Under the pieces are notes generated by a model that was not told where the DNA came from, did not search any database, and saw only the letters and a program-made list of their open reading frames with translations. Positions 18,403 through 26,828 of a stretch of DNA of 64,000 nucleotides are shown here, piece after piece. This stretch comes from Chloroflexota bacterium (GTDB lineage Bacteria; Chloroflexota; Anaerolineae; Aggregatilineales; Phototrophicaceae), in the NCBI GenBank assembly GCA_028873975.1, contig JAPPMO010000089.1, forward strand, positions 25,259 through 89,258, written 5' to 3'. Position numbers and translations under genes: made by a program. Within the stretch, counting starts at the first letter, position 1; each line of letters starts with the position of its first letter.

Positions 18403-19293
18403 ATGACGGCATTCACAGCGGACAGGCTGCATATCCAAGCGAATGACAGCGGCAGAGCCGGCGCCTTTGCCGCGCTTGATGCCAAGCGAGCCGGCTGGGA
18501 TACGATGAACTTCGCGGCGGTGCGCCTGAGCGCCGGCAGAACCTTCGAGATCGCCATCGACGCCTTCGAGTACGTAGCCGTTATTCTCAACGGCCAGTGC
18601 AATATCCGCACCAACAAGGGCGATTTTTCTCAAGTGGGTCGGCGCGAGAATGTCTTTGCGGGCTTGCCCTATGCCCTCTACCTGCCAGCCCATACCGAAT
18701 TTGAAATTGAAGCCATCAGCGACGATTTTGAGTTCGCCTCGTGCTGGGCGCCAACGGAAAGAGACGGTCAGCCGCGCCTGATCACGCCAGACGATGTGGA
18801 GGTGCAATTGCTGGGCGGCGGCAATGCCTCGCGGCAAATGTGCCGCGTGATCGGATCGGGATTCCCCGCCGACCGAATTCTCGTATACGAGCTGTATACG
18901 CCGGGCGGCAACTGGTCGAGTTACCCGCCGCGCAAACACGATACGCACAGGACGGACGAAAAAGGGGTTGTGCTGGAAGCGCAGTTGAACCGCTTTAGCT
19001 TCTTCAAATTCGACCGTCCCACGGGCTACGCCTACCAGCGCGTCTACAGCGCGGACAAAGGCTCGAACGCCGTGATGATGGCGCGTCAGCATGATATCGT
19101 CGCCATGCCCTCCGGTTTCTATACCCTGGTTAGCGCCCCGGCAACCACAACCTATACGCTCAACTTCCTGGCCGGCTCCAGCAGAGCCTTCGCCGCCACG
19201 ACCGACCCGGACTACGCCTGGGTGGCGGATACCCTGACAGCCATCGATCCGCGCCTGCCGGTCGTGGATCTGGGCATGGAAATCGGACACTAG
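18403..19293 (+). CDS. iolB: 5-deoxy-glucuronate isomerase (IolB family)
   Basis: This 296-residue protein is a bicupin of the KduI/IolB family. The diagnostic segment is YTPGGNWSSYPPRKHDTHR (about residues 165-183), whose His and Glu residues bind the metal in IolB; a second metal-region motif lies at HDIVAMPSGFYTL. IolB converts 5-deoxy-glucuronate to 5-deoxy-5-ketogluconate in myo-inositol breakdown. GGAG lies 7 bases before the ATG. Other iol genes are not adjacent, but an IolE-like gene is at 52707-53603. Its position 27 bases after the ABC ATPase may mean shared transcription rather than shared function. Confidence 0.9.
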   Translation: MTAFTADRLHIQANDSGRAGAFAALDAKRAGWDTMNFAAVRLSAGRTFEIAIDAFEYVAVILNGQCNIRTNKGDFSQVGRRENVFAGLPYALYLPAHTEFEIEAISDDFEFASCWAPTERDGQPRLITPDDVEVQLLGGGNASRQMCRVIGSGFPADRILVYELYTPGGNWSSYPPRKHDTHRTDEKGVVLEAQLNRFSFFKFDRPTGYAYQRVYSADKGSNAVMMARQHDIVAMPSGFYTLVSAPATTTYTLNFLAGSSRAFAATTDPDYAWVADTLTAIDPRLPVVDLGMEIGH

Positions 19294-19387
19294 CGCAAGT
19301 CCCGCAATTACAGATCCATTAAGCTCGCCAAAGCCCGAAAAGTCTAGCAATCTTGCCTGCTTGCCGTCAGCAGCTTTTTTTGACCCG

Positions 19388-19396
19388 TGCTAGAAT
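19388..19396 (+). promoter_or_regulatory. Candidate extended -10 promoter of the LysM glycosidase gene
   Basis: TGC immediately followed by TAGAAT is an extended -10 element. A good -35 box at normal spacing is not seen. The leader to ATG 19448 would be about 45 bases and contains AAGGAG 5 bases before the start. Confidence 0.45.
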
Positions 19397-19447
19397 GACC
19401 TTGCGTTTGTCAAAACTGAGTTGCGAAACTAATGGCAAGGAGCGGAT

Positions 19448-21112
19448 ATGCGCCGTCTAATTCTACTTTTGGGTACAATGATCGTCTTGACGACGGTCGG
19501 AACATCTGCGGTTCTGGCACAACGGATCCATATCGTTCAACCTGGGGAGACCTTGTTTCGGATCGCCTTGAACAATGGCATTTCGCTGGCCGCGCTGGCG
19601 GACGCCAATGGCTTGGCCGCGCCATACTTGATTCACGCGGGGAACCAGATAATCATCCCCGGACCAAATGCGCCTGCCCCCGCTCCCGAGGCGCCAGCGG
19701 GAAGTTCTCAGGCGCCGGCGTCGGTCACGACGCATACGGTGCAGCCGGGTGAGAGCCTGGCGGCTATCGCCGCGAGATACGGCCTGACATATCTGCAATT
19801 GGCGGCCATGAACTCGCTGGCCAATCCGGACGTGCTCTTTGTGGGTCAAGTATTGCGGGTTCCCGCCCCTGCCCCGGCTCCGGCCCCAGTCAGCCCGCCA
19901 GCCAGCCAACCTCCTAGTCAACCACCCAGCAGTCCCCAGCCAGCGCCAACAACCGGCACCTATACGGTGCAAGGGGGAGATTCGCTGGCCACAATTGCCG
20001 CGCGTTTCAACATCAATTACTTTGAGTTAGCGCAGATGAACGGGATCGTCAATCCGGATATCTTGTCGGTAGGCATGGTATTGCGGGTGCCAGGCGCGCC
20101 GCCTCCGCCGGTCCAACCGGCTCCTCAAGAGAGCGTCGGTCCACCTGTCACAGTTGCGCCAGCGCCGGTGAGCACAGCGAATACCGGCGGCTTTGAATTG
20201 GGCGGGCAGGCATTGAGCTTCGCGCATCCCGGTCACATGCACAATGCGCGCATGACCTGGGTCAAGCGCCAGATCAAATGGCACGGCGAGCCCGCGAGCA
20301 ACTTCCAGCACGTTATCGACAGCGCCCATGGCAACGGCTTCAAAGTCTTGCTGAGCGTCATCGGCGAGCCGGGCGGGATCGCCGCCAATCCAGGCGGCTA
20401 TTACCAGAATTTCGCCAACTTCCTGGGTGGGCTGGCACGCGGCGGCGCGGACGCTATTGAAGTCTGGAACGAGATGAATATCGACCGCGAATGGCCATCA
20501 GGCTTGATCAGCGGCGCCAACTACACGCAAATGCTAAGCGCCGCATACCACGCGATCAAGTCGGCAAATCCGGGAACGCTTGTCATCAGCGGAGCGCCGG
20601 CCCCGACCGGCTTCTTCCAGGGTTGTTCCACCAACGGCGGCGATGACGACTGTTACATGCGCCAAATGGCCGCGGCAGGCGCCGCTAACGTACTCGATTG
20701 CGTAGGCATTCACTACAATGCGGGCATCGTGCCGCCGGACGCGTCAAGCGGGGCGCCTGTCGGCAGTTCCGGCCACTACTCCTGGTACTTGCCGCGCATG
20801 ATGAATCTCTACCGCAGCTTCTTCCCGAGCAAGCCGCTCTGCTTCACCGAGTTGGGTTATCTGACCGGCGAAGGAATCGGCGCGCTGCCAAGCGGCTTTG
20901 CCTGGGCTTCGGGCAATACCCTGGCCGAGCAGGCTTCCTGGCTGGCAGGCGCGGTCCATCGCCTGCGCGGTTCCGGCTTTGTCCGCATGTTCATCGTGTG
21001 GAACGTGGACGCTACGCTTTGGAGTTCCGATCCGCAATCCGGTTACGCGATCGTTCGTCCCGATGGCAGATGCCCGGCTTGCGACTCTCTGCGCGCCGCC
21101 ATGGGCGGGTAG
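19448..21112 (+). CDS. Secreted triple-LysM glycosidase-like protein
   Basis: The 554-residue product has a signal peptide (residues 1-24, ending AVLAQ) and three LysM modules (about 26-71, 95-139 and 171-215, each with VQPGE/VQGGD plus a closing I/VLRVP-type strand) joined by Pro/Ala-rich linkers. A clan GH-A-like catalytic domain fills 247-550. The acid/base candidate is in AIEVWNEMNIDREW and the nucleophile candidate in LCFTELGYLTGEG. LysM modules bind N-acetylglucosamine polymers such as peptidoglycan or chitin, so the enzyme probably acts at the cell wall or on an exopolysaccharide. A strong terminator follows. AAGGAG supports the start. Confidence 0.88.
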   Translation: MRRLILLLGTMIVLTTVGTSAVLAQRIHIVQPGETLFRIALNNGISLAALADANGLAAPYLIHAGNQIIIPGPNAPAPAPEAPAGSSQAPASVTTHTVQPGESLAAIAARYGLTYLQLAAMNSLANPDVLFVGQVLRVPAPAPAPAPVSPPASQPPSQPPSSPQPAPTTGTYTVQGGDSLATIAARFNINYFELAQMNGIVNPDILSVGMVLRVPGAPPPPVQPAPQESVGPPVTVAPAPVSTANTGGFELGGQALSFAHPGHMHNARMTWVKRQIKWHGEPASNFQHVIDSAHGNGFKVLLSVIGEPGGIAANPGGYYQNFANFLGGLARGGADAIEVWNEMNIDREWPSGLISGANYTQMLSAAYHAIKSANPGTLVISGAPAPTGFFQGCSTNGGDDDCYMRQMAAAGAANVLDCVGIHYNAGIVPPDASSGAPVGSSGHYSWYLPRMMNLYRSFFPSKPLCFTELGYLTGEGIGALPSGFAWASGNTLAEQASWLAGAVHRLRGSGFVRMFIVWNVDATLWSSDPQSGYAIVRPDGRCPACDSLRAAMGG

Positions 21113-21133
21113 AACATCCACGACAAGTCAAAC

Positions 21134-21168
21134 AAAAGGGATGGGGCTAATAGCCCCATCCCTTTTTG
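21134..21168. terminator. Strong, probably bidirectional intrinsic terminator
   Basis: A near-perfect hairpin with arms AAAAGGGATGGGGCT and AGCCCCATCCCTTTTT encloses a tiny loop and is followed by T5. A-runs on the left arm give a T-run for the opposite strand. It lies between the LysM gene and the convergent small gene at 21224-21541, so it can end both transcripts. Confidence 0.9.
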
Positions 21169-21223
21169 TTCCCAGTTTCTCACGCGCGCGCCCAGCGTCG
21201 AGCGCGCCCCTCAATTTGTCGCC

Positions 21224-21541
21224 TTAGAGTTGATAATCCCCGGTGACGCGAACGATCTTGTGGCTGTAGTTCTCCACGTATTCCATCAGCTTGGCTTGTA
21301 GATCCGCCCAGTCGGCGCTGGTGATGATCCGGCGCATGGATTCGTCGTCTTCGGCGATAGCGCCGGCCATGATTTTAGGCATATCAGAATCGGTATAAAC
21401 GCTGTACCAGGCTTCAATCGGCGTCAAGCCCAACTTTGTAGTATTGGGGACCCATTCGCGCATCACGAATTCAAAATACTCTTGATCAAGCCCGGGTTTG
21501 ATGTCCCAGTTCATCAGCAGCTTGACATTTCCGTTTGGCAT
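21224..21541 (-). CDS. Small hypothetical protein, possible dimeric alpha/beta-barrel fold
   Basis: I do not recognise a named family. The 105-residue protein starts with a basic beta strand (VKLLMNWDIKPG), then a helix-rich middle with several Trp and Tyr residues and a final beta strand (HKIVRVTGDYQL). The strand-helix-strand order is reminiscent of dimeric ferredoxin-like (Dabb) stress proteins, but this is a weak impression. No signal or membrane segment. It converges on the terminator after the LysM gene and lies 74 bases downstream of the MBL-fold gene on the same strand. Confidence 0.7.
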   Translation of the reverse strand: MPNGNVKLLMNWDIKPGLDQEYFEFVMREWVPNTTKLGLTPIEAWYSVYTDSDMPKIMAGAIAEDDESMRRIITSADWADLQAKLMEYVENYSHKIVRVTGDYQL

Positions 21542-21615
21542 GGGTTTGCGCTCGCTATTGGCGGATCTTGACCACCACTATAACGCATAATCGCTTCGGG
21601 CGTGCAAAGAAGATT

Positions 21616-22266
21616 TCAAATCAAAACCGAGGACGCTCGCAATAGCGCCACCTGCGTTTGTTCCGGCAGAAGGCTCATCGACACGCGCAGCGTATCCACC
21701 GCTTCCACCTGCCCGACGCCCATGGCTTTGAGGAAGCCGTCGACGATCGGTCCGCCATCGGCGCTGTCATCCTTGCCACGGTACATAGGAATGACGAGAT
21801 TGGGTTCGATCAGGCTGATCAATTCCGCCAGTTGTTCATTGGGCAAGCCGGCGCCGCCATTCACGGGCATCAACAAGACATTGACTTCATCAAGTTGCTC
21901 GATCATGGATTGGTCGGGGACCTGCCGCAGCTTTCCCAGATGCAATACGCTTAGATTGTTGGAAAACTCGAAGAGATAAGCGATATTGTCCAATACACGG
22001 TCTTTTGCGAGATCGTGAATATGAAGCGGTATGCCGGTGACAAACAGGTCACCTACTTCATATTCTCCCGGGCTGGAAATCACATAGTCATGGTCTTTAA
22101 CCTGATCGACATTATGTCGAGACAATTGGTGGCTGACAGTGACAAGATTGGCGCGCAGCTTCAGTTCTGGCGCGCCTTTTGCCGGCTTGTGGGGGTCGGT
22201 CACCACGGACGTATGGCCCCGCTCGGTAATGCGAAAGCAGTTTCTGCCAAACCAGGTGATATCCAA
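21616..22266 (-). CDS. Metallo-beta-lactamase-fold protein with degenerate metal motif
   Basis: The 216-residue protein resembles small UlaG-like MBL-fold hydrolases (MDITWFGRNCFRI at the start; TDPH; SSPGEYEVG; LHLGKL). The usual HxHxDH motif is replaced by HQLSRH in VTVSHQLSRHN, so at least one His and the Asp ligand are missing. It may be inactive, bind one metal or act as a binding protein. The start is TTG 22266, supported by AGGAG 7 bases upstream. Before a repeat inserted at 22345-22625 it would have lain about 90 bases downstream of the ABC-F gene. Confidence 0.8.
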   Translation of the reverse strand: MDITWFGRNCFRITERGHTSVVTDPHKPAKGAPELKLRANLVTVSHQLSRHNVDQVKDHDYVISSPGEYEVGDLFVTGIPLHIHDLAKDRVLDNIAYLFEFSNNLSVLHLGKLRQVPDQSMIEQLDEVNVLLMPVNGGAGLPNEQLAELISLIEPNLVIPMYRGKDDSADGGPIVDGFLKAMGVGQVEAVDTLRVSMSLLPEQTQVALLRASSVLI

Positions 22267-22344
22267 GATGACACTCCTTCATCGCCAGCCTAGCAAGCAT
22301 GTTCTAATTGTAGCGCGAGAATGGTGATAGGGAAAGCCCGAAGC

Positions 22345-22625
22345 GGCGGGAGTCCCAGGGTAGTCGCATCAAAATGATAGCGGCTGAAATGGTGGGAATC
22401 TAAACTGAATATTAACTACAGAGAACACAGAGGGCACAGAGAAAAACATAAAATGTCTTATTTCAACTGTGTTTTCGAGTGAAAAATCACGTTTCGCTTA
22501 TAACTCTTTCTTATGCTTAGTCTCGGATTTTAGAAGAAATGTCGTCTGAACACCAAGTAACTCTGTGCGCTCTGCGCGCTCTGTGTTGAAAAAATTTGAT
22601 GCGATTGCTCTGGGCGGGAGTCCCA
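22345..22625. repeat. Family-1 repeat, copy C, with 13-bp direct flanks
   Basis: The element (22358-22612) has ends GTCGCATCAAAATG and TTTGATGCGATTGCTCT and an inner ACTACAGAGAACACAGAGGGCA tract facing CTCTGTGCGCTCTGCGCGCT. It is bounded on both sides by GGCGGGAGTCCCA (22345-22357 and 22613-22625), which looks like a target duplication. It accounts for most of the 365 bases between the MBL-fold gene and the ABC-F gene; the rest shows nothing. Confidence 0.85.
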
Positions 22626-22631
22626 TGCCCC

Positions 22632-24557
22632 TCAATCCACGAATTCGCCCCACTCGTCCAGCGCGATTTCCAATTCCGCCTGGGTCTTTGTATAAGCCTC
22701 GCCGAGGGCCCGCACGCTCTCGGCGTCCCCCGCCAAACTGGCGCTATCTAGTTGCCGATTGATCTCGCTCAAGTCCGTTTCCAATTCGTCAATCATGGCT
22801 TCGAGTTCGGCCGCGCGTTTGGCCGCTTCGAAGGGGTTCAATCCACGAATTTTGACGCTGACGTTTCCGCCTTTCGCGCCGCCGCTGTCCCGCGAAGCGC
22901 CGCCTTTCGCCTTGGCTTTTGCTCCCGCTGCGCGGGCGCCCTCGCCCCGATGCCGGAGAAAGCCCTGATAATCGCCATCGTATATTGTCAACTCCCCAGT
23001 CGCCATCTCCCAGATCTGAGTGGCGAGCGCGTCCACGAGGTAGCGATCGTGGCTGACCAGCAGGATAGTGCCGGTAAAACCTTCCAGCACCGCCTGCAAT
23101 ACCTCTTGGCTGTCGATATCCAGGTGATTGGTCGGTTCATCCAGCAAAAGCAGATTCGCGCCGAGCAAGGTCAGCTTGGCCAGCGCCACGCGACCGCGTT
23201 CGCCACCGGACAGGCTCGCTATCGGTCGAAAGACATCCTCGTTGCTGAACATGAAACGACCCAAATAGTCGCGGGCTGCGGATATCGGCATTTTCTTGGT
23301 CGCGCGGATCTCGTCGAGGATTGAATTATCGCGGTTGAGTTTTTCATGCGCTTGCGCGAAATAGCCCAGTTTCACCTTGGCGCCCAGCGTGACCTCCCCG
23401 CCCAGCGGCGCCAGGTCGCCTGCCAGCGTTTTGAGCAAGGTTGATTTGCCGACGCCGTTGGGACCAATGAGCGCGACAGTTTCGCCGCGAAGCACCAGGG
23501 CATCGGGCACCGTCATCAAGGGGCTGTCGGCCTCATATCCGATGCGCAGATCTTCGGTCATGAGCACTTGATCGCCACTGCGAGAATGATCGCTCATTTC
23601 CAAAAACATTTTGCGGCGCTGCCGGGGACCGCTTTCCAGAATTTTCCCGCGCTTGCGCACGGTTTCGAGCTTTTTCAGGCGCCCTTTTGCTTGCGCGGTG
23701 CGGCGGCTGCCCATGTGCCGGCGGACAAAATCCAACTCTTTCTCGATGAATTGCTGCTGCCAATAATACTCGTGCCGCAGGCTTTCTCGCTGCAAATCCC
23801 GCTGCTGGAGGTAGGCGCTGTAATTGCCGCGGTAGGTCAACAGGCGCTTGTATTCCAACTCCCAGATTGTCGCGGCGAAGCTATCCAGAAAATAGCGATC
23901 GTGGCTGACCGCCAGGACCGCGCCTGGGAAAGATTTGAGGTAATTCTCCAGCCATTCCACCGCCTGGATGTCCAAATGATTGGTCGGCTCGTCCAGCAGC
24001 AGCAGATCCGGTTCTTCGAGCAGCAAGCGGCAAAGCAGGGCTCTGGTTTTTTGCCCGCCGGATAATTGCGGCAATGGCATTTCGTATTCGCCGCTGGTGA
24101 AACCCAGCCCGCTCAGGACCATCTTGATGCGCGTTTCGTACTCATAACCGCCGCGCCGCTCAAATTCAGCCTGCAAACTGCCGTAGCGCTCCAGCGCTTC
24201 ATCGTAGCCATCCGGCTCCGCCAGTTGCTCTTCCAGCGCCTTCAACTGGTTTTCCATCTGGCCTTCCATGTCGCGCAGATCGGCAAAGGCTTTCACCTGT
24301 TCTTCCCACAGGCTATGCGCGCCCGCCAATTCCGGACGCTGCGGCAAATAGCCCAGACGGATTCTTCCGGCGGCGGTCACACTGCCCGCTGTCGGCAGAT
24401 CCAGACCAGCCAGAATGTCGATCAGCGATGTTTTGCCCGCGCCATTGGGACCGACCAAGCCAATGCGAGCGCCAGCGGATATTGCCAGGCTGATATCGCT
24501 GAAGACTTCATCCGCGCCGTAGAATCTGCCCAAGTTAGTCGCGACGAGCAGGGACAT
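22632..24557 (-). CDS. ABC-F family ATPase (Uup/YdiF type)
   Basis: The 641-residue protein has two ABC domains without membrane segments. Walker A motifs are GPNGAGKTS and GPNGVGKST; signatures are LSGGQKTRALL and LSGGERGRVAL; both Walker B lines read LLLLDEPTNHLDI. The inter-domain linker (about residues 245-320, rich in Arg, Lys and Gln) is the ribosome-contacting arm region in this family, and a C-terminal coiled coil (about 570-640) follows. ABC-F proteins act on ribosomes as translation or antibiotic-resistance factors. Length and C-terminal coil fit the Uup group rather than dedicated resistance proteins. Confidence 0.92.
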   Translation of the reverse strand: MSLLVATNLGRFYGADEVFSDISLAISAGARIGLVGPNGAGKTSLIDILAGLDLPTAGSVTAAGRIRLGYLPQRPELAGAHSLWEEQVKAFADLRDMEGQMENQLKALEEQLAEPDGYDEALERYGSLQAEFERRGGYEYETRIKMVLSGLGFTSGEYEMPLPQLSGGQKTRALLCRLLLEEPDLLLLDEPTNHLDIQAVEWLENYLKSFPGAVLAVSHDRYFLDSFAATIWELEYKRLLTYRGNYSAYLQQRDLQRESLRHEYYWQQQFIEKELDFVRRHMGSRRTAQAKGRLKKLETVRKRGKILESGPRQRRKMFLEMSDHSRSGDQVLMTEDLRIGYEADSPLMTVPDALVLRGETVALIGPNGVGKSTLLKTLAGDLAPLGGEVTLGAKVKLGYFAQAHEKLNRDNSILDEIRATKKMPISAARDYLGRFMFSNEDVFRPIASLSGGERGRVALAKLTLLGANLLLLDEPTNHLDIDSQEVLQAVLEGFTGTILLVSHDRYLVDALATQIWEMATGELTIYDGDYQGFLRHRGEGARAAGAKAKAKGGASRDSGGAKGGNVSVKIRGLNPFEAAKRAAELEAMIDELETDLSEINRQLDSASLAGDAESVRALGEAYTKTQAELEIALDEWGEFVD

Positions 24558-24642
24558 GCTGTTTCTCTAAGCAAATGTGGACAAAACGCCAGGAATTATA
24601 TCACGCGCGGCGGGTCGATTTAACGGTCGCTTCTTGCCTTTG

Positions 24643-24790
24643 AGAGCAATCGCGCCAGATTTTTCAAGCGCCGAGAGACAATGAAAACGGGCGGCTCAGC
24701 GCAGCGCGTAGACAAAGCAGGTCAGCCGCCCCTACATTTTCTTAGATTTATGTGATATTCGACGTACATTGATTTAGTCGCGACTGCCCT
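24643..24790. repeat. Family-1 repeat, copy D (degenerate)
   Basis: The ends AGAGCAATCGCG and CGCGACTGCCCT are imperfect complements of each other and resemble the ends of copies A and G. Inside is a palindrome GGGCGGCTCA/TCAGCCGCCCC (24689-24733) that encloses GCGCGTAGACAAAGCAGG, a relative of the short module seen in copies A and F. It lacks the ACAGAG tract. It fills most of the gap before the PLD gene. Confidence 0.6.
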
Positions 24791-24804
24791 TTGGCTTGCG
24801 TATC

Positions 24805-25971
24805 ATGAAGCGACAGAGCAAAGATCTGATAGCGTTCATTATTGTATGCGCCGTCGCCGCAGCGCTGGCGTTGCAATTTAGGTCGCCCCCTGCGCCGGCT
24901 CCCCTTGCTGAAGGCGAAGGAGCATCAGCGACAGCAGCGCCTTTTATCACCGTGAAATACAGCTTCGGTCGCGGATATATCGGCGACAATTGGCAAGTGT
25001 ATTTTAACGAGCCGGGGTCCAGCACAGACAGGTCGGACTACGTCGATGGCATAGACGCGCCGCTTGCCAGCGCGATTGACGCCGCCGAGCGCTCGCTGGA
25101 CATCGCGGCTTTCGAGCTGAACAGCGAGCTCATCTATGAGGCCATCCTCGCGGCGCACAGGCGGGGCGTGACGGCGCGCATCGTGACTGACGACAGACAT
25201 GGGCTGGAAGACGACTCGCATACGGCGCTGCGAGATCTAAGAGCAGCAGGAGTGCCAATCGTAGCCGACAATCGCAGCGGATTGATGCATAACAAATTCG
25301 TAATCGTCGACGAGCGCGCTGTATGGACCGGCTCCTGGAATTACACGCGCAACGGCACATTCCGCAATAACAACAATGTCCTGGTATTGGAAAACGCCGC
25401 TGCGGCCGCAGCCTACAAGACCGAGTTCGACGAAATGTTCGAGCGAGGAGAATTTGGCGCGCGCTCAGCCAATGACGGCGTCATCAGCATGGGGGAAGGC
25501 GCCGGCGAGATCAGCATCATCTTCGCCCCGGAAGCTGATGAAATCGCCGCGCTGGAGGCGTCGATACAGGCGGCGCAGTCCTCCATTCGCTTCATGAGCT
25601 TTGTGTTTTCGCTCGATGAATTGGCGGGCGCGATGACCGAAAAGATGACAGATCCGGACTTTGTCCTGCGCGGCGTCTTTGAAGAGCGCAACAGCATGGC
25701 GAGCTGGAGCCAATTGCCTAGCCTGTATTGCGCCGGCGCCCAGGTGCGCCAGGATGGCAATCGATATATCTTGCATCACAAAGTCATCATCATCGACGAC
25801 GACACTGTCATCACGGGCTCATTCAATTTTTCCAACAGCGCCGCTCAAAACAATGATGAAAACATCGTCATCATCCGCGATCAGGTCATCGCGAGTCTCT
25901 ATCTCGAGGAATGGCGGCGCGTCTGGGACAGCGCGCGGGAAGTGCCGCCGGGCGAAGTCAACTGCGACTAG
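24805..25971 (+). CDS. Phospholipase D-family protein, membrane-anchored or exported
   Basis: The 388-residue protein has an N-terminal hydrophobic segment (residues 7-22) and a Pro/Ala-rich linker. Two complete HKD motifs follow: HNKFVIVDE with GSWNYTRN (His about 162) and HHKVIIIDDD with GSFNFSNS (His about 324). Two HKD motifs form one active site in the PLD superfamily, which includes phospholipases, nucleases and cardiolipin synthases. The exported location and short length suggest a phosphodiesterase or nuclease on the cell surface. I prefer ATG 24805 over TTG 24796. The stop codon lies inside a 12-bp duplication created by repeat copy E. Confidence 0.88.
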   Translation: MKRQSKDLIAFIIVCAVAAALALQFRSPPAPAPLAEGEGASATAAPFITVKYSFGRGYIGDNWQVYFNEPGSSTDRSDYVDGIDAPLASAIDAAERSLDIAAFELNSELIYEAILAAHRRGVTARIVTDDRHGLEDDSHTALRDLRAAGVPIVADNRSGLMHNKFVIVDERAVWTGSWNYTRNGTFRNNNNVLVLENAAAAAAYKTEFDEMFERGEFGARSANDGVISMGEGAGEISIIFAPEADEIAALEASIQAAQSSIRFMSFVFSLDELAGAMTEKMTDPDFVLRGVFEERNSMASWSQLPSLYCAGAQVRQDGNRYILHHKVIIIDDDTVITGSFNFSNSAAQNNDENIVIIRDQVIASLYLEEWRRVWDSAREVPPGEVNCD

Positions 25972-26461
25972 GCCAAGGCAATCGCATCAAACTGAAATTA
26001 ACTACAGAGAACACAGAAGTAGTTCCAAGTAAGTCGTGCAACAAATCGAAGGGTGATCGTAGGGGCGAGCCTTGGCTCGCCCACCGTTCTGGCTAGGTTT
26101 TGCGGGCGATCCGCCGGACGCTGTTGAAATACTGCCCCCATCCCCCAGCCCCTTACCTCCAAAATGAGGGAAGGGGAGCTTTTGAACCCTAATAAGCCGT
26201 TAAAGCCCCTCCTTCTTTATGGGAAGCATCCCCCGACAGCGGGGGACCGAGGGGGCATAGGGTTTGGGGTGGGGGTTTATTGCGATTTTCAACAGAGTCC
26301 GCCGGGTCGCCCCTACCGCCGACTATTATTTTGGAGTCGAGTGACTTTGTTGGTCCTACTGAGAGCACAGAGAAAAGCCCTTCAAAATGAACTTAAACTT
26401 TGTGTTCTTCGTGTCTTTGTGGTGAAAAAACAATTTTCAAACGGTTGCCCTGCGACTAGGC
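25962..26461. repeat. Family-1 repeat, copy E: composite, with 12-bp target duplication
   Basis: The 476-base element (25974-26449) is flanked by CTGCGACTAGGC at 25962-25973 and 26450-26461. It is nested like a set of boxes: outer ends GGCAATCGCATCAAAC and TTTCAAACGGTTGCC; then TAACTACAGAGAACACAG facing TTCGTGTCTTTGTGGTG; then GTAGGGGCGAG with CGCCGGACGCTGTTGAAA facing TTTCAACAGAGTCCGCCGG and TCGCCCCTAC; and a C-rich/G-rich inner pair (CTGCCCCCATCCCCC and GGGGTGGGGG). It holds no gene; frames across it are repeat translations. Confidence 0.88.
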
Positions 26462-26773
26462 GCGATCCCCTCGACAGCGCCGCAAACGCAGTGGCGATTG
26501 CTTGGGCTGGCGTTCGATTTCGCCGCGCGCTTCCAAGTCCAGTTGCACCGCCTTGCAATACCAGCGCACGGAGCCCGGCTTTGGAAAGAGCGACTTGGGC
26601 ACATCCTTTTCTTCCAGGCAGGCGCGCACGCGTTCCTCCAAAGTGGAAAACGACATCCAGTCATCAAGCGGCAACGCGCCTAGCATCGCCTCTCGAATGA
26701 TGTGGTATTTATCCGCTTTGAGGTTCTCTCGATGGTCCGGATGATTGACGTTGCGCGCGCTTATGCTTGTCAT
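26456..26773 (-). CDS. Small DUF6958-like protein
   Basis: This 105-residue protein has the pattern NHPDHRENLKADKYHIIREAML near the start, an ML..LP..D turn, and a C-terminal segment SVRWYCKAVQLDLEARGEIE with basic residues after it. I recall this ordering from DUF6958-type small proteins with a winged-helix-like shape; function unknown. GGAGA lies 6 bases before the ATG. Its stop codon (CTA on the plus strand, 26456-26458) is inside the 12-bp duplication, which means it formerly overlapped the stop of the convergent PLD gene. Confidence 0.7.
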   Translation of the reverse strand: MTSISARNVNHPDHRENLKADKYHIIREAMLGALPLDDWMSFSTLEERVRACLEEKDVPKSLFPKPGSVRWYCKAVQLDLEARGEIERQPKQSPLRLRRCRGDRA

Positions 26774-26828
26774 CTTGCATTCTCCAACCTTACATAGCTT
26801 AACGATCTTTCAAGTCCGGCCATCCGAA

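Noticed and set aside
18088-19350. 420-codon frame antisense to iolB
   Set aside because: iolB is recognised on the plus strand with a ribosome site; this is a shadow.
25974-26449. CRISPR-like look of repeated words
   Set aside because: The repeated units are inverted, unevenly spaced and lack unique spacers; no cas gene is present.
26164-26700. 178-codon frame between the PLD gene and copy F
   Set aside because: Its first half is repeat copy E and its second half is antisense to the small DUF6958-like gene, which has a good ribosome site.
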